Shown: positions 7,680 through 15,976, numbered from the stretch's first letter. The stretch is 64,000 nt of DNA from Haloarcula nitratireducens (GCF_019599505.1 NZ_RKLT01000004.1:124001-188000), one strand, 5' to 3'. The notes: generated by a model not told the origin, from the sequence alone. Numbers and translations are program-made.

Positions 7680-8768
7680 ATGCGAGAATGCGAGGCCTGC
7701 GGTCGGGAGTATCCCCGCGACCGGCCGTGGCGATGCGAGTGCGGGCACGCGCTGGACTACGCCGAGCGACCGCTTCCCAACGGCGAACCGCCCGACTTCG
7801 ACCGCGACGACGGCCTGTGGGCGTTCGAGGCGTTTCTGCCGATGGAGACGCAGATCACGTTGGGTGAGGGGTGGACGCCGCTGGTCGACGCGCCCGAGCG
7901 GGACGCGACCTTCAAACTGGAGTTCCTGCATCCGACGGGGAGTTTCAAGGACCGCGGCGCGGCGACGGTGGTCGCGGAGGCGCTGTCCGTGGGAGCCGGC
8001 CGGATACTCGAGGACTCTTCGGGCAACGCCGGGTTAGCGGTGGCGAGTTACGCCGCGCGGGCGGGCGTCGACGCCGAGATCTACGTCCCCGCCGACGCCA
8101 AGGCCGAGAAGCGCCGACGCATCGAGCGGACCGGTGCGGACGTGGTGGCCGTCGAGGGCGACCGGCAGGCGGTGACCGACGCCTGTATCGACGCCGTCGA
8201 GGCGGGCGAGGGCTGGTACGCCAGCCACGCGTGGAACCCGGCATTCTTCGCGGGGACGGCGACGGTGGCCTACGAACTCGCCGCCCAGCGGGGCTGGACC
8301 GCGCCGGACGCCCTCGTCACGCCGCTGGGCCACGGCACGCTGTTTCTGGGCGCGTACCGGGGATTCCGCGCGCTCGAAGCGGCGGGCTGGATAGACGACC
8401 CGCCGAGGCTACTGGGCGCGCAGGCCGCCGGCGCGAGTCCCATCGCCGACGCTCGACACGGCGGGGAAGGCGCGGAAACAGGAGGAGAAGGAGCGGCGGA
8501 CGAAGTGAACGACCTCGCCGACGGCATCCAGATTCGAAATCCCGCGCGCGGCGACCAGATACGGGCGGCCATCGACGCGACCGACGGGGACGCGATCGCC
8601 GTGGGCGAAGCGGCGACGCGGGCGGCCCACGACCGGCTCTCGGCGAGCGGGTTCCACGTCGAACCGACCTGTGCGACCGCGACGGCGGGGCTCTCTGCGT
8701 ACCGCGACCGCGGCGTCCTCGCTCCCGACGACGACGTGGTCGTCGCACTCACCGGTCGGAACGCCTAG
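7680..8768 (+). CDS. Threonine-synthase-like PLP-dependent lyase
   Basis: 362 residues. The N-terminus carries a zinc-ribbon-like CEACGREYPRDRPWRCECG (C5, C8, C19, C21), as in archaeal threonine synthases. The PLP lysine sits in GSFKDRG (about 87-93) and the asparagine loop in DSSGNAGLAVASYA (about 113-126). The phosphate-binding glycine loop is degenerate (TPLGHGTLFLG, about 211-221). The protein is close to the length of archaeal ThrC and probably belongs to that group, converting O-phosphohomoserine to threonine. However, a low-complexity insertion at about 260-283 (GGEGAETGGEGAADE) and the weak glycine loop leave open a different substrate. Its stop codon overlaps that of the next gene in CTAG. 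Confidence 0.75.
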   Translation: MRECEACGREYPRDRPWRCECGHALDYAERPLPNGEPPDFDRDDGLWAFEAFLPMETQITLGEGWTPLVDAPERDATFKLEFLHPTGSFKDRGAATVVAEALSVGAGRILEDSSGNAGLAVASYAARAGVDAEIYVPADAKAEKRRRIERTGADVVAVEGDRQAVTDACIDAVEAGEGWYASHAWNPAFFAGTATVAYELAAQRGWTAPDALVTPLGHGTLFLGAYRGFRALEAAGWIDDPPRLLGAQAAGASPIADARHGGEGAETGGEGAADEVNDLADGIQIRNPARGDQIRAAIDATDGDAIAVGEAATRAAHDRLSASGFHVEPTCATATAGLSAYRDRGVLAPDDDVVVALTGRNA

Positions 8769-8968
8769 CGCCACAGCGTCAGCGAGACCGGAACGTCGGC
8801 GTCGACGGAGAACCACTGGCTGTCGACCTCCGCCGGGTCCACGTCGTCGGCGTAACAGATGTACCGTTCGGCCCCGTCGGAGCGCGTCCGCACCACCGCC
8901 GGCAACACCCCCTCGTCGGGGTCGGGCGACGGCGTGCCGCCGGTCGGCGACCAGTGGTCCGTTCCCAT
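8765..8968 (-). CDS. Small conserved halobacterial protein (DUF7511-like), copy 1
   Basis: 67 residues from ATG at 8968. The C-terminal part (ERYICYADDVDPAEVDSQWFSVDADVPVSL) resembles the C-terminus of the next gene, in particular the W-[FL]-S-V-x-A-D block near the end. From memory this resembles the halobacterial DUF7511 family, whose function is unknown. It shares the CTAG stop palindrome with the convergent PLP enzyme gene. The upstream in-frame extension to 9076 is rejected because it crosses the spacer. Confidence 0.6.
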   Translation of the reverse strand: MGTDHWSPTGGTPSPDPDEGVLPAVVRTRSDGAERYICYADDVDPAEVDSQWFSVDADVPVSLTLWR

Positions 8969-9024
8969 GCCGGGGAGATAACCCAGCGACGGTATTGTTA
9001 CGGGTCCGTTATCGAAAGAAGGGG

Positions 9025-9240
9025 TTACCGAACCGACTCCAGATCGACGAGCGAATCGGCCGGCACCGACAGCCACCGCGTGGCGACTTCGGGACCGGTT
9101 TCCTCCGCCGGGTACAACAGCGCCCGTTTCCCACCGTCCGCGGACGGTTCCAACTCGGCGACCAGCGACGTCTCCGCGAACTCGTCCTGTGGTAGCGGTG
9201 GTGACGCCCCGCCCTCGTCCAGTCGCCGTTCGCTGCTCAT
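9025..9240 (-). CDS. Small conserved halobacterial protein (DUF7511-like), copy 2
   Basis: 71 residues from ATG at 9240, with an acidic N-terminus and a C-terminus ending WLSVPADSLVDLESVR. That matches the tryptophan and valine pattern of the protein encoded 56 bases downstream, so the two are probably tandem paralogues. No catalytic motif, membrane helix or cysteine is present. Function unknown. Confidence 0.6.
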   Translation of the reverse strand: MSSERRLDEGGASPPLPQDEFAETSLVAELEPSADGGKRALLYPAEETGPEVATRWLSVPADSLVDLESVR

Positions 9241-9403
9241 ACTCCTCGCTAATCAGTGGATACGCCTTGTTATACGCTACATAACCGCATGGGGCGTGAG
9301 AAGTCGGTGAGTCCTACTCCGGTTCTCAGCGGCGAGTCCGACCGGTACGCGATGCATTACCGCGACGTTCGCGGCCAGTAAACAGCTGTTACGCCCTCAC
9401 TCG

Positions 9404-9482
9404 GGCCGGTGGAACTCTATCGCCGCACTCTGGCCGAATCCGACGCACTCCGTCGCCAGGCCGAGTTCGGCGTCCCGGCGGT
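9404..9482 (-). pseudogene. Duplicated fragment of the thiolase 3' end
   Basis: 79 bases identical at 78 positions to 9612-9690, the last codons of the intact thiolase gene 208 bases away and in the same orientation. The fragment still encodes ECVGFGQSAAIEFHRP (Gly to Ser relative to the gene) and runs into a stop two codons after the normal end. It has no start and is an orphan 3' copy. Confidence 0.85.
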
Positions 9483-9502
9483 CCACCACCACCTTTTTTC
9501 AC

Positions 9503-9540
9503 GGGGGTTCGCCGAGCGCGTCGCGCTCGGCTCAACCCCC
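9503..9540. repeat. Large imperfect palindrome
   Basis: gggggtt..ccgagcgcg (9503-9520) pairs with cgcgctcgg..aaccccc (9522-9540), with a small bulge in the middle. It lies between the thiolase gene and its orphan 3' fragment. Confidence 0.6.
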
Positions 9541-9542
9541 GC

Positions 9543-9591
9543 GCAAAAACGTGGGCGAAAAAGGCTGGCCACTCGTTTCACTCGTGGCCAG
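9543..9591 (-). terminator. Probable transcription terminator of the thiolase gene
   Basis: Read on the minus strand, the perfect stem CTGGCCAC/GTGGCCAG (9591-9565) is followed by a T5 tract (9562-9558) and a second T5 tract (9549-9545). It starts 17 bases after the thiolase stop. U-tracts are the known archaeal termination signal. Confidence 0.6.
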
Positions 9592-9607
9592 TACAGCGGC
9601 GGTATCG

Positions 9608-10741
9608 CTACGGCCGGTGGAACTCTATCGCCGCACCCTGGCCGAATCCGACGCACTCCGTCGCCAGGCCGAGTTCGGCGTCCCGGCGGTTCATCTCGTG
9701 GACGAGCGTCACCGGGAGGCGCGCGCCGGAGGCGCCCAGCGGGTGACCGATGGCGATCGCGCCGCCGTTGACGTTGTAGATGTCGTCGTCGAAGCCGAGT
9801 TCGTCTCGGCAGTACAGACACTGGGAGGCGAAGGCCTCGTTCAGCTCGACGAGGTCGTAGTCGTCGGTGTCGCGGCCGGTCCGCTCGGCGAGCCGGCGGA
9901 CGGCGGGGACTGGGCCGATACCCATCACCGTTGGGTCGACGCCGGCGACTTCGTGTGCGCCGATCTCGGCGAGGATATCGAGATCGCGTTCGTCGGCGAA
10001 CTCACGGGAGGTAACCATGAGGCCGGCCGCGCCGTCCGACACCTGCGAGGCGTTGCCCGGCGTGACCGACCCGTCGGACTTGAACACCGTCGGCAGGCCC
10101 GATAGCGTCTCCATGTCGGTGTCGCGGCGGATGCCCTCGTCTTCCTCGACGCGGCCCTCCTCCGTCTCGATGGAGACGAGTTCGTCGTCGAAGCGGCCCG
10201 AGTCGGTGGCGTCGGCGGCCCGCTGGTGGCTCCGCAGAGCGTACTCGTCCTGCGCTTCGCGCGAGATGTCGTGTTCCTCGGCCACCTTCTCGGCGGTCAT
10301 TCCCATCTGGAGCTCGCCGATGTTGTACTCCTCCGCGAGACGCGGGTGGACGTTGTGGGTGTTCTCGCCCATGGCGACGCGGGACATCGACTCGACGCCG
10401 CCCGCGATGAGCACGTCGCGCTGGCCCGCCGCGACGGCGTCCGCAGCCCGCATCAGCGCCTCCGCCGAGGAGGCACACCAGCGGTTGATCGTCGAGGCCG
10501 GGACGCTCTCGCCGAGGTCCGACAGGAGAGAGATGACTCGCGCGACGTTGTTGCCCTGTTCGCCGCGTTGCTGGGCGCAGCCCCACAGCAGGTCGTCCAC
10601 GTCGTCGCTCTCGATACCCGTGCTGGCGAGCAGTTGGTTGACGAGCGGAATCGAGAGGTCCTCGCTGCGGACCCCTGCGAGCGCGCCGTCTTCTTTCCCC
10701 TGCGGTGTGCGGACCGCGTCCACGATAACCGGTGTTGCCAT
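9608..10741 (-). CDS. Thiolase family protein (acetyl-CoA C-acyltransferase)
   Basis: 377 residues from the ATG at 10741 (MATPVIV); an upstream ATG at 10750 is less likely. Thiolase signatures are complete: the nucleophilic cysteine in INRWCASSAEAL (about 80-91), the catalytic histidine in GGAIAIGHPLGASG (about 331-344) and the second cysteine in ECVGFGQGAA near the C-terminus. Thiolases cleave or form beta-ketoacyl-CoA in fatty-acid degradation, isoprenoid or PHA metabolism. No beta-oxidation genes are adjacent, so the direction and substrate are open. Its last 79 bases are duplicated just downstream. Confidence 0.9.
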   Translation of the reverse strand: MATPVIVDAVRTPQGKEDGALAGVRSEDLSIPLVNQLLASTGIESDDVDDLLWGCAQQRGEQGNNVARVISLLSDLGESVPASTINRWCASSAEALMRAADAVAAGQRDVLIAGGVESMSRVAMGENTHNVHPRLAEEYNIGELQMGMTAEKVAEEHDISREAQDEYALRSHQRAADATDSGRFDDELVSIETEEGRVEEDEGIRRDTDMETLSGLPTVFKSDGSVTPGNASQVSDGAAGLMVTSREFADERDLDILAEIGAHEVAGVDPTVMGIGPVPAVRRLAERTGRDTDDYDLVELNEAFASQCLYCRDELGFDDDIYNVNGGAIAIGHPLGASGARLPVTLVHEMNRRDAELGLATECVGFGQGAAIEFHRP

Positions 10742-10845
10742 GGACGGCACAAGGAGAGGGGTCGTGTTAAAAGCTCACAAACTCCGGACCGCGGGGCGGG
10801 AGTTGTCTCGGATCGCGGCGGCCGACCCGGTCGACACCACCGTTG

Positions 10846-11328
10846 TCACTCGCCCGTTCCGCCCACGCCGAATCCCGGCGGCAGTCCCGTGTGCTTGATG
10901 CCCGCCCACTCGTCTACGTCGAGTCGGTAGACGACCACTTCCTCTGCCGCTATCGCCGCCTCGAACACCTCGGGCCGCCACACGCCCTGGAGGACGTCCG
11001 CGAGCCTGTCCCACTCGGCTTCGGGGACGCGAGAGACGGCCCCGGTGAGCATGAGACTCTGCCAGTTGAACACCGACTGAGCGGAGTACGTGAGAAACCG
11101 GACCGTCTCGGCCGCGTCCATCAGCGTCCGCTTCCTGCTGTCCGGCCCGCCGACGAACGTGAAGTACAGCGACGACTCGCCGTCGTAGCCGAAGGATATC
11201 GGCACTAGGTACGGAGCGTCGGTCGCCGGGAGGCCGATGACGCCCATGCGCTGATTCGAGAGGAAGTTCCGCATCTCGTCGTCCGCCATGTGTTCCAGTC
11301 CGTACTCTCGCATCGACTCAACTGTCAT
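10846..11328 (-). CDS. Pyridoxamine 5'-phosphate oxidase family (split-barrel flavin-binding) protein
   Basis: 160 residues from ATG at 11328. The segments NQRMGVIGLPATDAPYLVPISFGYDGESSLYFTF (about 27-60) and RKRTLMDAAETVRFLTYS match the FMN-binding split-barrel proteins related to pyridoxamine phosphate oxidases and nitroimidazole-resistance proteins. Many archaeal members bind FMN, F420 or haem, and their substrates are mostly unknown. The start was chosen because a TATA element sits 23-32 bases upstream. The longer reading to 11391 would cross that promoter. Confidence 0.8.
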   Translation of the reverse strand: MTVESMREYGLEHMADDEMRNFLSNQRMGVIGLPATDAPYLVPISFGYDGESSLYFTFVGGPDSRKRTLMDAAETVRFLTYSAQSVFNWQSLMLTGAVSRVPEAEWDRLADVLQGVWRPEVFEAAIAAEEVVVYRLDVDEWAGIKHTGLPPGFGVGGTGE

Positions 11329-11349
11329 ATGGTTAAAAATTCTCGGCAG

Positions 11350-11360
11350 AGATACATAAG
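11350..11360 (-). promoter_or_regulatory. TATA element for the split-barrel protein gene
   Basis: On the minus strand cttatgtatc lies 23-32 bases upstream of the ATG at 11328, the expected place for a leaderless promoter. Confidence 0.5.
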
Positions 11361-11422
11361 CGTTCACCGGGGCGGCGGAGGTTCGAGTCACTTATCCCCG
11401 TCGCGTGGCAACGTGAGTGGGA

Positions 11423-12802
11423 ATGAGCAACCCGGAACTGGACGTCGTCGAGTTCCTGTTGACGACCGACGTATACAGCGAGCGACGGGACCTCGACCCG
11501 GACGACCTGCCGCCGACCTATCGAACGGTCTTCTGGAGCGAGGGCGACATCGAGCGACCGCTGTCCGCGACCAACACGACCGCCCGCGAAGCCACCGGCG
11601 TCGAGCGGCCGTGGGCCGCCGTCTCCGGCCTGATGTTCACCGACCGCGACGACTTCTCGGGCACCATCTCCTTTACCGACCGAGAACTGGCCGAGGAGTG
11701 GTTCCTCGAGCGGGCCGACGCCGAGCAGATACGGGCGAATCCCGTGCTGGCGGCGGCCTACGAGGACCGCTACGACGGCGTGGACTACGAGACCGCCCGC
11801 GCTCACAATCGCCCCTCGCGGGCCGACCGCGCGTTCATCGACGCGAGGCTCGAGGAGGCCTTCGACAGTGACGACGAGGACGACGAGGAGATGCTGGACC
11901 TCGTGGACGTGCGCGCGCCCGCCGAGGTGGAGACCACCCTCGACGACCTCGTGCTGACCCCCGACCAGGAGGGCGAGATCCAGAAGATCGTCAAGGCCAT
12001 CGAACACCGCGACTACCTCGCCCAGATCGGCCTGCGCGAGATCGGGAAACTGCTGTTCGTCGGCCCGCCGGGGACCGGCAAGACCAGCGTCGCGCGGGCG
12101 CTCGCCCACGACCTCGACCTCCCGTTCGTCGAGGTGAAGCTGTCGATGATCACGAGCCAGTACCTCGGCGAGACGGCGAAGAACGTCGAGAAGGTCTTCG
12201 AGGTCGCCAAACGGCTCTCGCCGTGTATCCTCTTCATGGACGAGTTCGACTTCGTCGCGAAGACCCGGTCGTCGGACGAACACGCCGCCATCAAGCGCGC
12301 CGTCAACACCCTGCTCAAGAGCATCGACGAGATCTCGCTCATCCAGCACGAAGTGTTGCTCATCGGCGCAACCAACCACCCCGACCAGCTCGACGCGGCG
12401 GCGTGGCGGCGCTTCGACGAGATCGTCAACTTCCCGAAACCGGACCACGGCATGCGAGCGGACATCCTCCGCATCGTCACCCGCGAGATGGACATCGTCG
12501 ACTTCGACCCGGCGACGCTGGCCGACCTCACCGAAGGGCTGACCGGCAGCGACCTCCGGATGGTGCTCCGGGAGGCGGTGCTCGAAGCGCTGACCGAGGA
12601 GCGGACGACGCTCACCCAGCAGGACTTAGAGGACGCTATCGCCGAGTTCGAGGAGCGTGACAACCTGAAGAACATGGACATGATAGACGGGGACCACGAC
12701 GCGCTCGTCGCCGGCGGCGACTTCTCGGGCGACGGCGACGGCGCTGACGCCGCCTCCGACGGCGGACACGATCACGCACACGACCACGAACACGACCACT
12801 GA
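11423..12802 (+). CDS. AAA+ ATPase with histidine-rich C-terminal tail
   Basis: 459 residues from ATG at 11423; a GTG two codons upstream is an alternative. The N-terminal 160 residues are acidic and unrecognised. The AAA module has Walker A GPPGTGKTS (about 214-222), Walker B CILFMDEFDF (about 270-279), a sensor-1-like LLIGATNHPDQLD and the arginine-finger region AAAWRRFDEIV. It ends in a short linker and an H/D-rich tail (HDHAHDHEHDH) that could bind metal. The ATPase domain resembles FtsH/p97-type unfoldase domains, but no protease domain follows. The target is unknown. Confidence 0.82.
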   Translation: MSNPELDVVEFLLTTDVYSERRDLDPDDLPPTYRTVFWSEGDIERPLSATNTTAREATGVERPWAAVSGLMFTDRDDFSGTISFTDRELAEEWFLERADAEQIRANPVLAAAYEDRYDGVDYETARAHNRPSRADRAFIDARLEEAFDSDDEDDEEMLDLVDVRAPAEVETTLDDLVLTPDQEGEIQKIVKAIEHRDYLAQIGLREIGKLLFVGPPGTGKTSVARALAHDLDLPFVEVKLSMITSQYLGETAKNVEKVFEVAKRLSPCILFMDEFDFVAKTRSSDEHAAIKRAVNTLLKSIDEISLIQHEVLLIGATNHPDQLDAAAWRRFDEIVNFPKPDHGMRADILRIVTREMDIVDFDPATLADLTEGLTGSDLRMVLREAVLEALTEERTTLTQQDLEDAIAEFEERDNLKNMDMIDGDHDALVAGGDFSGDGDGADAASDGGHDHAHDHEHDH

Positions 12803-12858
12803 CCGCGGGTTTCTACCGGGGCGGACGCTTATGCTCCCTGCCGTCGTCTCTCAATCGT

Positions 12859-13125
12859 ATGACGACCGACGCGTTCACAGACCCCGACGACGGAAGCGAG
12901 TGGGTAGACGTCCGTATGACCGACCCCGACGCCGGCGAATGGGACATCGACGTGGTCGTCGCCGACGGCCGCGTCGAGTACGTCGACTTGCGCATCCAGC
13001 CGTCGCTGCTCTCGGGGTTCATCGACTGTCTGGTCGAGGACGTCGCGGAGGAGCGCGCCCACGAGGTCCTCCGGGAGACGGCCGCCAGAAACGGTATCGA
13101 CCTCGACGACCTCGCCGAGGAGTGA
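12859..13125 (+). CDS. Small acidic conserved hypothetical protein
   Basis: 88 residues, strongly acidic, with no cysteines and no membrane helix. The middle reads as beta strands (DIDVVVADGRVEYVDLRIQ) followed by two amphipathic helices. I do not recognise the family. It lies between the AAA ATPase and an MBL-fold hydrolase, all on the plus strand, with 56 and 93 bases of spacing. Confidence 0.55.
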   Translation: MTTDAFTDPDDGSEWVDVRMTDPDAGEWDIDVVVADGRVEYVDLRIQPSLLSGFIDCLVEDVAEERAHEVLRETAARNGIDLDDLAEE

Positions 13126-13218
13126 CCGGGCGGGACAGCGAGCCTGCGAGCGGTGAGAACCGGCGGTGAAAACGCAACCCACGGGCTTTAGCCCGTCGGG
13201 CGCGGACACCCGGACAGC

Positions 13219-14094
13219 ATGGAGGTCACGCTGCTGGGGACCGGTGACACGACGGGGACGCCGACGGTCGGCTGTGACTGTGACACCTGCGAGCGCGCAC
13301 GGGACCCCGACGCGGAACTGCGCGAGCAGTTGCGCGAGCGAGGCGTCGACCCGAGCGACGGCGTCGAACGCTCGCGCTTCTCGGTCCACCTTCGCAACGA
13401 CGAGACCGGCGAGGCGCTTCTGATAGACGCGAGCCCCGACTTCCGTACCCAGTTCCGCCGCGAGGACGTCGCTCTGCCGGACGCCGCCGTAATCACGCAC
13501 GTCCACTTCGACCACCTAGACGGACTGGGCAACGCCTACCGCCTGCTCGACCACCTGCCGGTCCACGCCGCCGACGAGACCGACTCCCAGACCGGCGAGA
13601 GCGTCGCCGAGACCGTCCGGGACCAGTACGACTACCTCGACACTGTCTCGGTCCACCCCAAATCGCCGTACGAGCCCTTCTCCGTTGCCGGGTTCGAGGT
13701 GACGCTCGTCCCGGTCGAGCACCCGCCGCTGGTCTGTTACGGCCTCCGCGTCGAGGAACCGGCGACCGGCGCTGTCCTCTCGATCTCGGGCGACACCTGC
13801 TACGAGATTCCCGACCGCTCGCGCGAGGTGCTGACCGGCGCGGACCTCGCGCTCGTCGAGGGCATCGTCCATCCCGGCGCTTGCGAGTTCCATCCGAAGG
13901 GCGGCGCGCACCACGACGCCGAGGGCGTCCCCCGGACGTTCGGGACGAAACACATGACCCTGCCCGGTGCCCGCGACTTCGCCGACGACGTCGCCGCCGA
14001 CGACTACCGCATCCTGCACACGGCCCACTACGTCCCGCCCGAGCGGGCCTTCGCCGACGACATCGCCGTCGACGGCGAGCGGTTCTCGCTGTAG
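13219..14094 (+). CDS. MBL-fold metallo-hydrolase (PhnP-like phosphodiesterase)
   Basis: 291 residues. It opens with LLGTGDTTGTPTVGCDCDTCERA (residues 5-27), the cysteine-bearing N-terminus seen in PhnP-type phosphodiesterases. The metal motif is THVHFDHLDG (about 93-102). Further ligands are likely in SISGDTCYEIP and in LHTAHY near the C-terminus. PhnP proteins hydrolyse 5-phosphoribosyl 1,2-cyclic phosphate and related cyclic phosphodiesters. No phosphonate genes are nearby, so the natural substrate is unclear. It is the last gene before the AT-rich spacer. Confidence 0.82.
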   Translation: MEVTLLGTGDTTGTPTVGCDCDTCERARDPDAELREQLRERGVDPSDGVERSRFSVHLRNDETGEALLIDASPDFRTQFRREDVALPDAAVITHVHFDHLDGLGNAYRLLDHLPVHAADETDSQTGESVAETVRDQYDYLDTVSVHPKSPYEPFSVAGFEVTLVPVEHPPLVCYGLRVEEPATGAVLSISGDTCYEIPDRSREVLTGADLALVEGIVHPGACEFHPKGGAHHDAEGVPRTFGTKHMTLPGARDFADDVAADDYRILHTAHYVPPERAFADDIAVDGERFSL

Positions 14095-14236
14095 CGACGT
14101 CGGGTCGACAGTTCTCGGTCGCGACCGCTATCGTCGAGATGCATCACCGGTCAGCCGATAGCAGGCTGAGTTGGACTCGCGGTAACTGCGGTTGTCTTTG
14201 CAAGGTGGGCTTACTTTTAATCACCCGAATCATCAC

Positions 14237-14259
14237 ACACCCCTAGTTTCGGTGCGGAA
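14237..14259 (-). other. ORB-like motif (possible Orc1/Cdc6 binding word)
   Basis: On the minus strand this reads TTCC-gcacc-GAAAC-ta-GGGGT. That resembles the haloarchaeal origin recognition box, which I recall as TTCC, a few bases, GAAAC, then a G-run and T. Only one copy is seen and the spacer is one base longer than the form I remember. Confidence 0.3.
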
Positions 14260-14437
14260 ATCAATCAGCAGTCTGGTATCATCCGTTTCACGGTTCAGCA
14301 CGCGAATCGCGCGCTCACAACCCGCGCTGTAACTGCCTATTTCTGAACGTATCTCAGCGGTGTCACAAAGGTAGATTACTCAGCGTTCGATTCGATATTT
14401 AGCAACTTATTTCCCGCATAGTTCGTCGAAATATGAA

Positions 14438-14449
14438 CGCTATATATCC
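14438..14449 (+). promoter_or_regulatory. Candidate promoter of the sulfotransferase operon
   Basis: gctatatatcc is the best TATA-like sequence in the spacer. It would start transcription near 14470, leaving about 280 untranslated bases, unusual in a genome of mostly leaderless genes. A weaker box (tgtacattt near 14583) is an alternative. Confidence 0.4.
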
Positions 14450-14752
14450 ACCGACGATATACGCCGGACTCGACTGGTGGGACTGAGCCGGCGGCGGCCG
14501 AAGAGTCCCCGCAGTCTCCCGGCGAGAGCCCCGCTGCTTTGCCAGCGCTCGAAAGCTATGCGCCCTTCCCGTTAGGGACCGTGTACATTTCTGTCGGCAA
14601 CCCCCCGACGGCGGCCGGAGTTTGCGCGGTGCGGTCGTCCGGGGCGGACAGTCGGCGAACGGATCACCATGAACGCTGCTACAACTGCGTCGACGCGACC
14701 GCTGGCGTCACGGGCGGACAGACGAGAGAGGGACAGTAGTGGAGCGTAACAG

Positions 14753-15976
14753 ATGAGTCTGGAAAAGCCGCTGAGCAGCGCCCGACGGCAGGCCCACGAG
14801 AAGAGCGAGACGGTTCGAGAAGAGGTCGTAGCGGCGGAGAAACGGGCGATACTGTCGGAGCACCGCGCCGACGACTTCGACAGCGTCCTGCTCATCGCCT
14901 CCGCGTCGAGGGGCGGGAGCAGCCTCCTGTTCGACACCCTCCGTCACCACGAGGGGACGTGTAGTCCGGACGGCGAGCACGGGAAGTGGTACACCTTCAA
15001 CGGCGTCTGTTATCCCGAGTTCGACTCCGACCGCGTTCCCACCGACTTCGACGACTTCGATCGGGAGGCTCTGCTGACCGACCTCCTCGCCGACGTGGGC
15101 GCGACGACGGCCGATGGCGACCGGACCCACCGGATAGACGACGCGCTCGTCCGGCTGCCGCTGCAGTTCCCCGAGCGGGACCTCCCCTACGGTGAGATGC
15201 GGGAGTCGATGCTGGACGGGGCATCGCTCGACGAAGTGCTCGAAGCCCACGGCGTCTCGCCGAAGAACTTCGACGAGTTCGCCGAGGAAGACACGGACGA
15301 GCGGCTCAACGACGAGGCCATCGAGGAGCGCCCCTTCATCACCTCCCACGACCACAAGCGCGGGTTGACAGAGGAGGACTTCGGCCGGACGCTGGTGCTG
15401 AAGACCAGCGTCGACGCCTACCGGCTCCCGTGGATCCGCGAGCAGTTGTTCCCCGACACCGACGTCGACGTGGTCCACCTGACGCGGAACCCCGCGGCGT
15501 CGATAAACGGCCTCTACGACGGCTGGCGGCTGAACAGAGGGTTCCAGACCTACGACGTCGGCGACCTCGACCTCGAGGACTACGACGGGGAGCTCTGGAA
15601 CTACGACCTGCCGCCGGGCTGGTCCGGCGACGGCCGGCTCATCGACACCTGTCTGCGGCAGTGGACGCAGGCGCAGGGCCACATCCTCGAGGGCCGCGAC
15701 GCCTTCGACGACGTCCACCGGGTCAGGTTCGAGGACCTCATCACCGACACCGAGTCCACGGTCGAGGAGATCGTCGACTTCGCCGGCCTCGGCGAGTCCG
15801 AGTTACTCCGGGAGAACGCCGAGGACCTCAATCAGGTGATGACGACCAAGGAGCCCGAACGCGCTCGCTGGCGGAATCGGGAGGAACTGGTCCGCGGCGC
15901 GCTCGACCGTGCGGACGAGCCGTTCGACGACGTCGTCGAGCGCCTCGGCTACACGGAGGAGTCAGAGTGGATCTGA
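14753..15976 (+). CDS. PAPS-dependent sulfotransferase
   Basis: 407 residues. The 5'-phosphosulfate loop ASASRGGSSLLFDTL lies at about 49-63, and the 3'-phosphate-binding stretch VVHLTRNPAASINGLYDGW at about 239-257. A typical late sulfotransferase helix VRFEDLITDTESTVEEIVDFAGL follows at about 324-346. Such enzymes move sulfate from PAPS to a hydroxyl or amine of a carbohydrate, lipid or small molecule. No signal peptide or membrane helix is seen, so it acts in the cytoplasm. It is the first gene of a four-gene operon that also encodes an APS kinase domain, the enzyme that makes PAPS. The next gene starts inside its last codons. Confidence 0.82.
   Translation: MSLEKPLSSARRQAHEKSETVREEVVAAEKRAILSEHRADDFDSVLLIASASRGGSSLLFDTLRHHEGTCSPDGEHGKWYTFNGVCYPEFDSDRVPTDFDDFDREALLTDLLADVGATTADGDRTHRIDDALVRLPLQFPERDLPYGEMRESMLDGASLDEVLEAHGVSPKNFDEFAEEDTDERLNDEAIEERPFITSHDHKRGLTEEDFGRTLVLKTSVDAYRLPWIREQLFPDTDVDVVHLTRNPAASINGLYDGWRLNRGFQTYDVGDLDLEDYDGELWNYDLPPGWSGDGRLIDTCLRQWTQAQGHILEGRDAFDDVHRVRFEDLITDTESTVEEIVDFAGLGESELLRENAEDLNQVMTTKEPERARWRNREELVRGALDRADEPFDDVVERLGYTEESEWI

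Larger units (their letters stand above)
9241..9607. other. Spacer with duplicated thiolase 3' end and hairpins
   Basis: 367 bases without an intact gene. The first 160 bases hold the AT-rich upstream region of the small gene ending at 9240. A 79-bp copy of the thiolase 3' end occupies 9404-9482, a large imperfect palindrome 9503-9540, and a perfect 8-bp hairpin 9565-9591. Confidence 0.7.
14095..14752. other. AT-rich spacer and long leader before the sulfotransferase operon
   Basis: 658 bases without a convincing gene. Positions about 14205-14460 are conspicuously AT-rich for this genome. They include an ORB-like word at 14237-14259 and a strong TATA-like tatatatcc at 14441. From about 14465 to 14752 the DNA is GC-rich again, and short open frames exist on both strands without convincing coding character. 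If the 14441 box is the operon promoter, the leader is about 280 nt. Confidence 0.5.

Noticed and set aside
11333..12448. 371-codon minus-strand frame opposite the AAA ATPase
   Set aside because: Shadow of a gene with intact Walker motifs; no features of its own.
14095..14460. Replication origin at the AT-rich island
   Set aside because: Only one loose ORB-like word, no inverted partner and no adjacent orc gene; reported as a motif, not an origin.
14539..14739. 66-codon frame in the leader of the sulfotransferase operon
   Set aside because: No recognisable domain, atypical composition, an equally long frame on the other strand; kept only as part of the spacer note.
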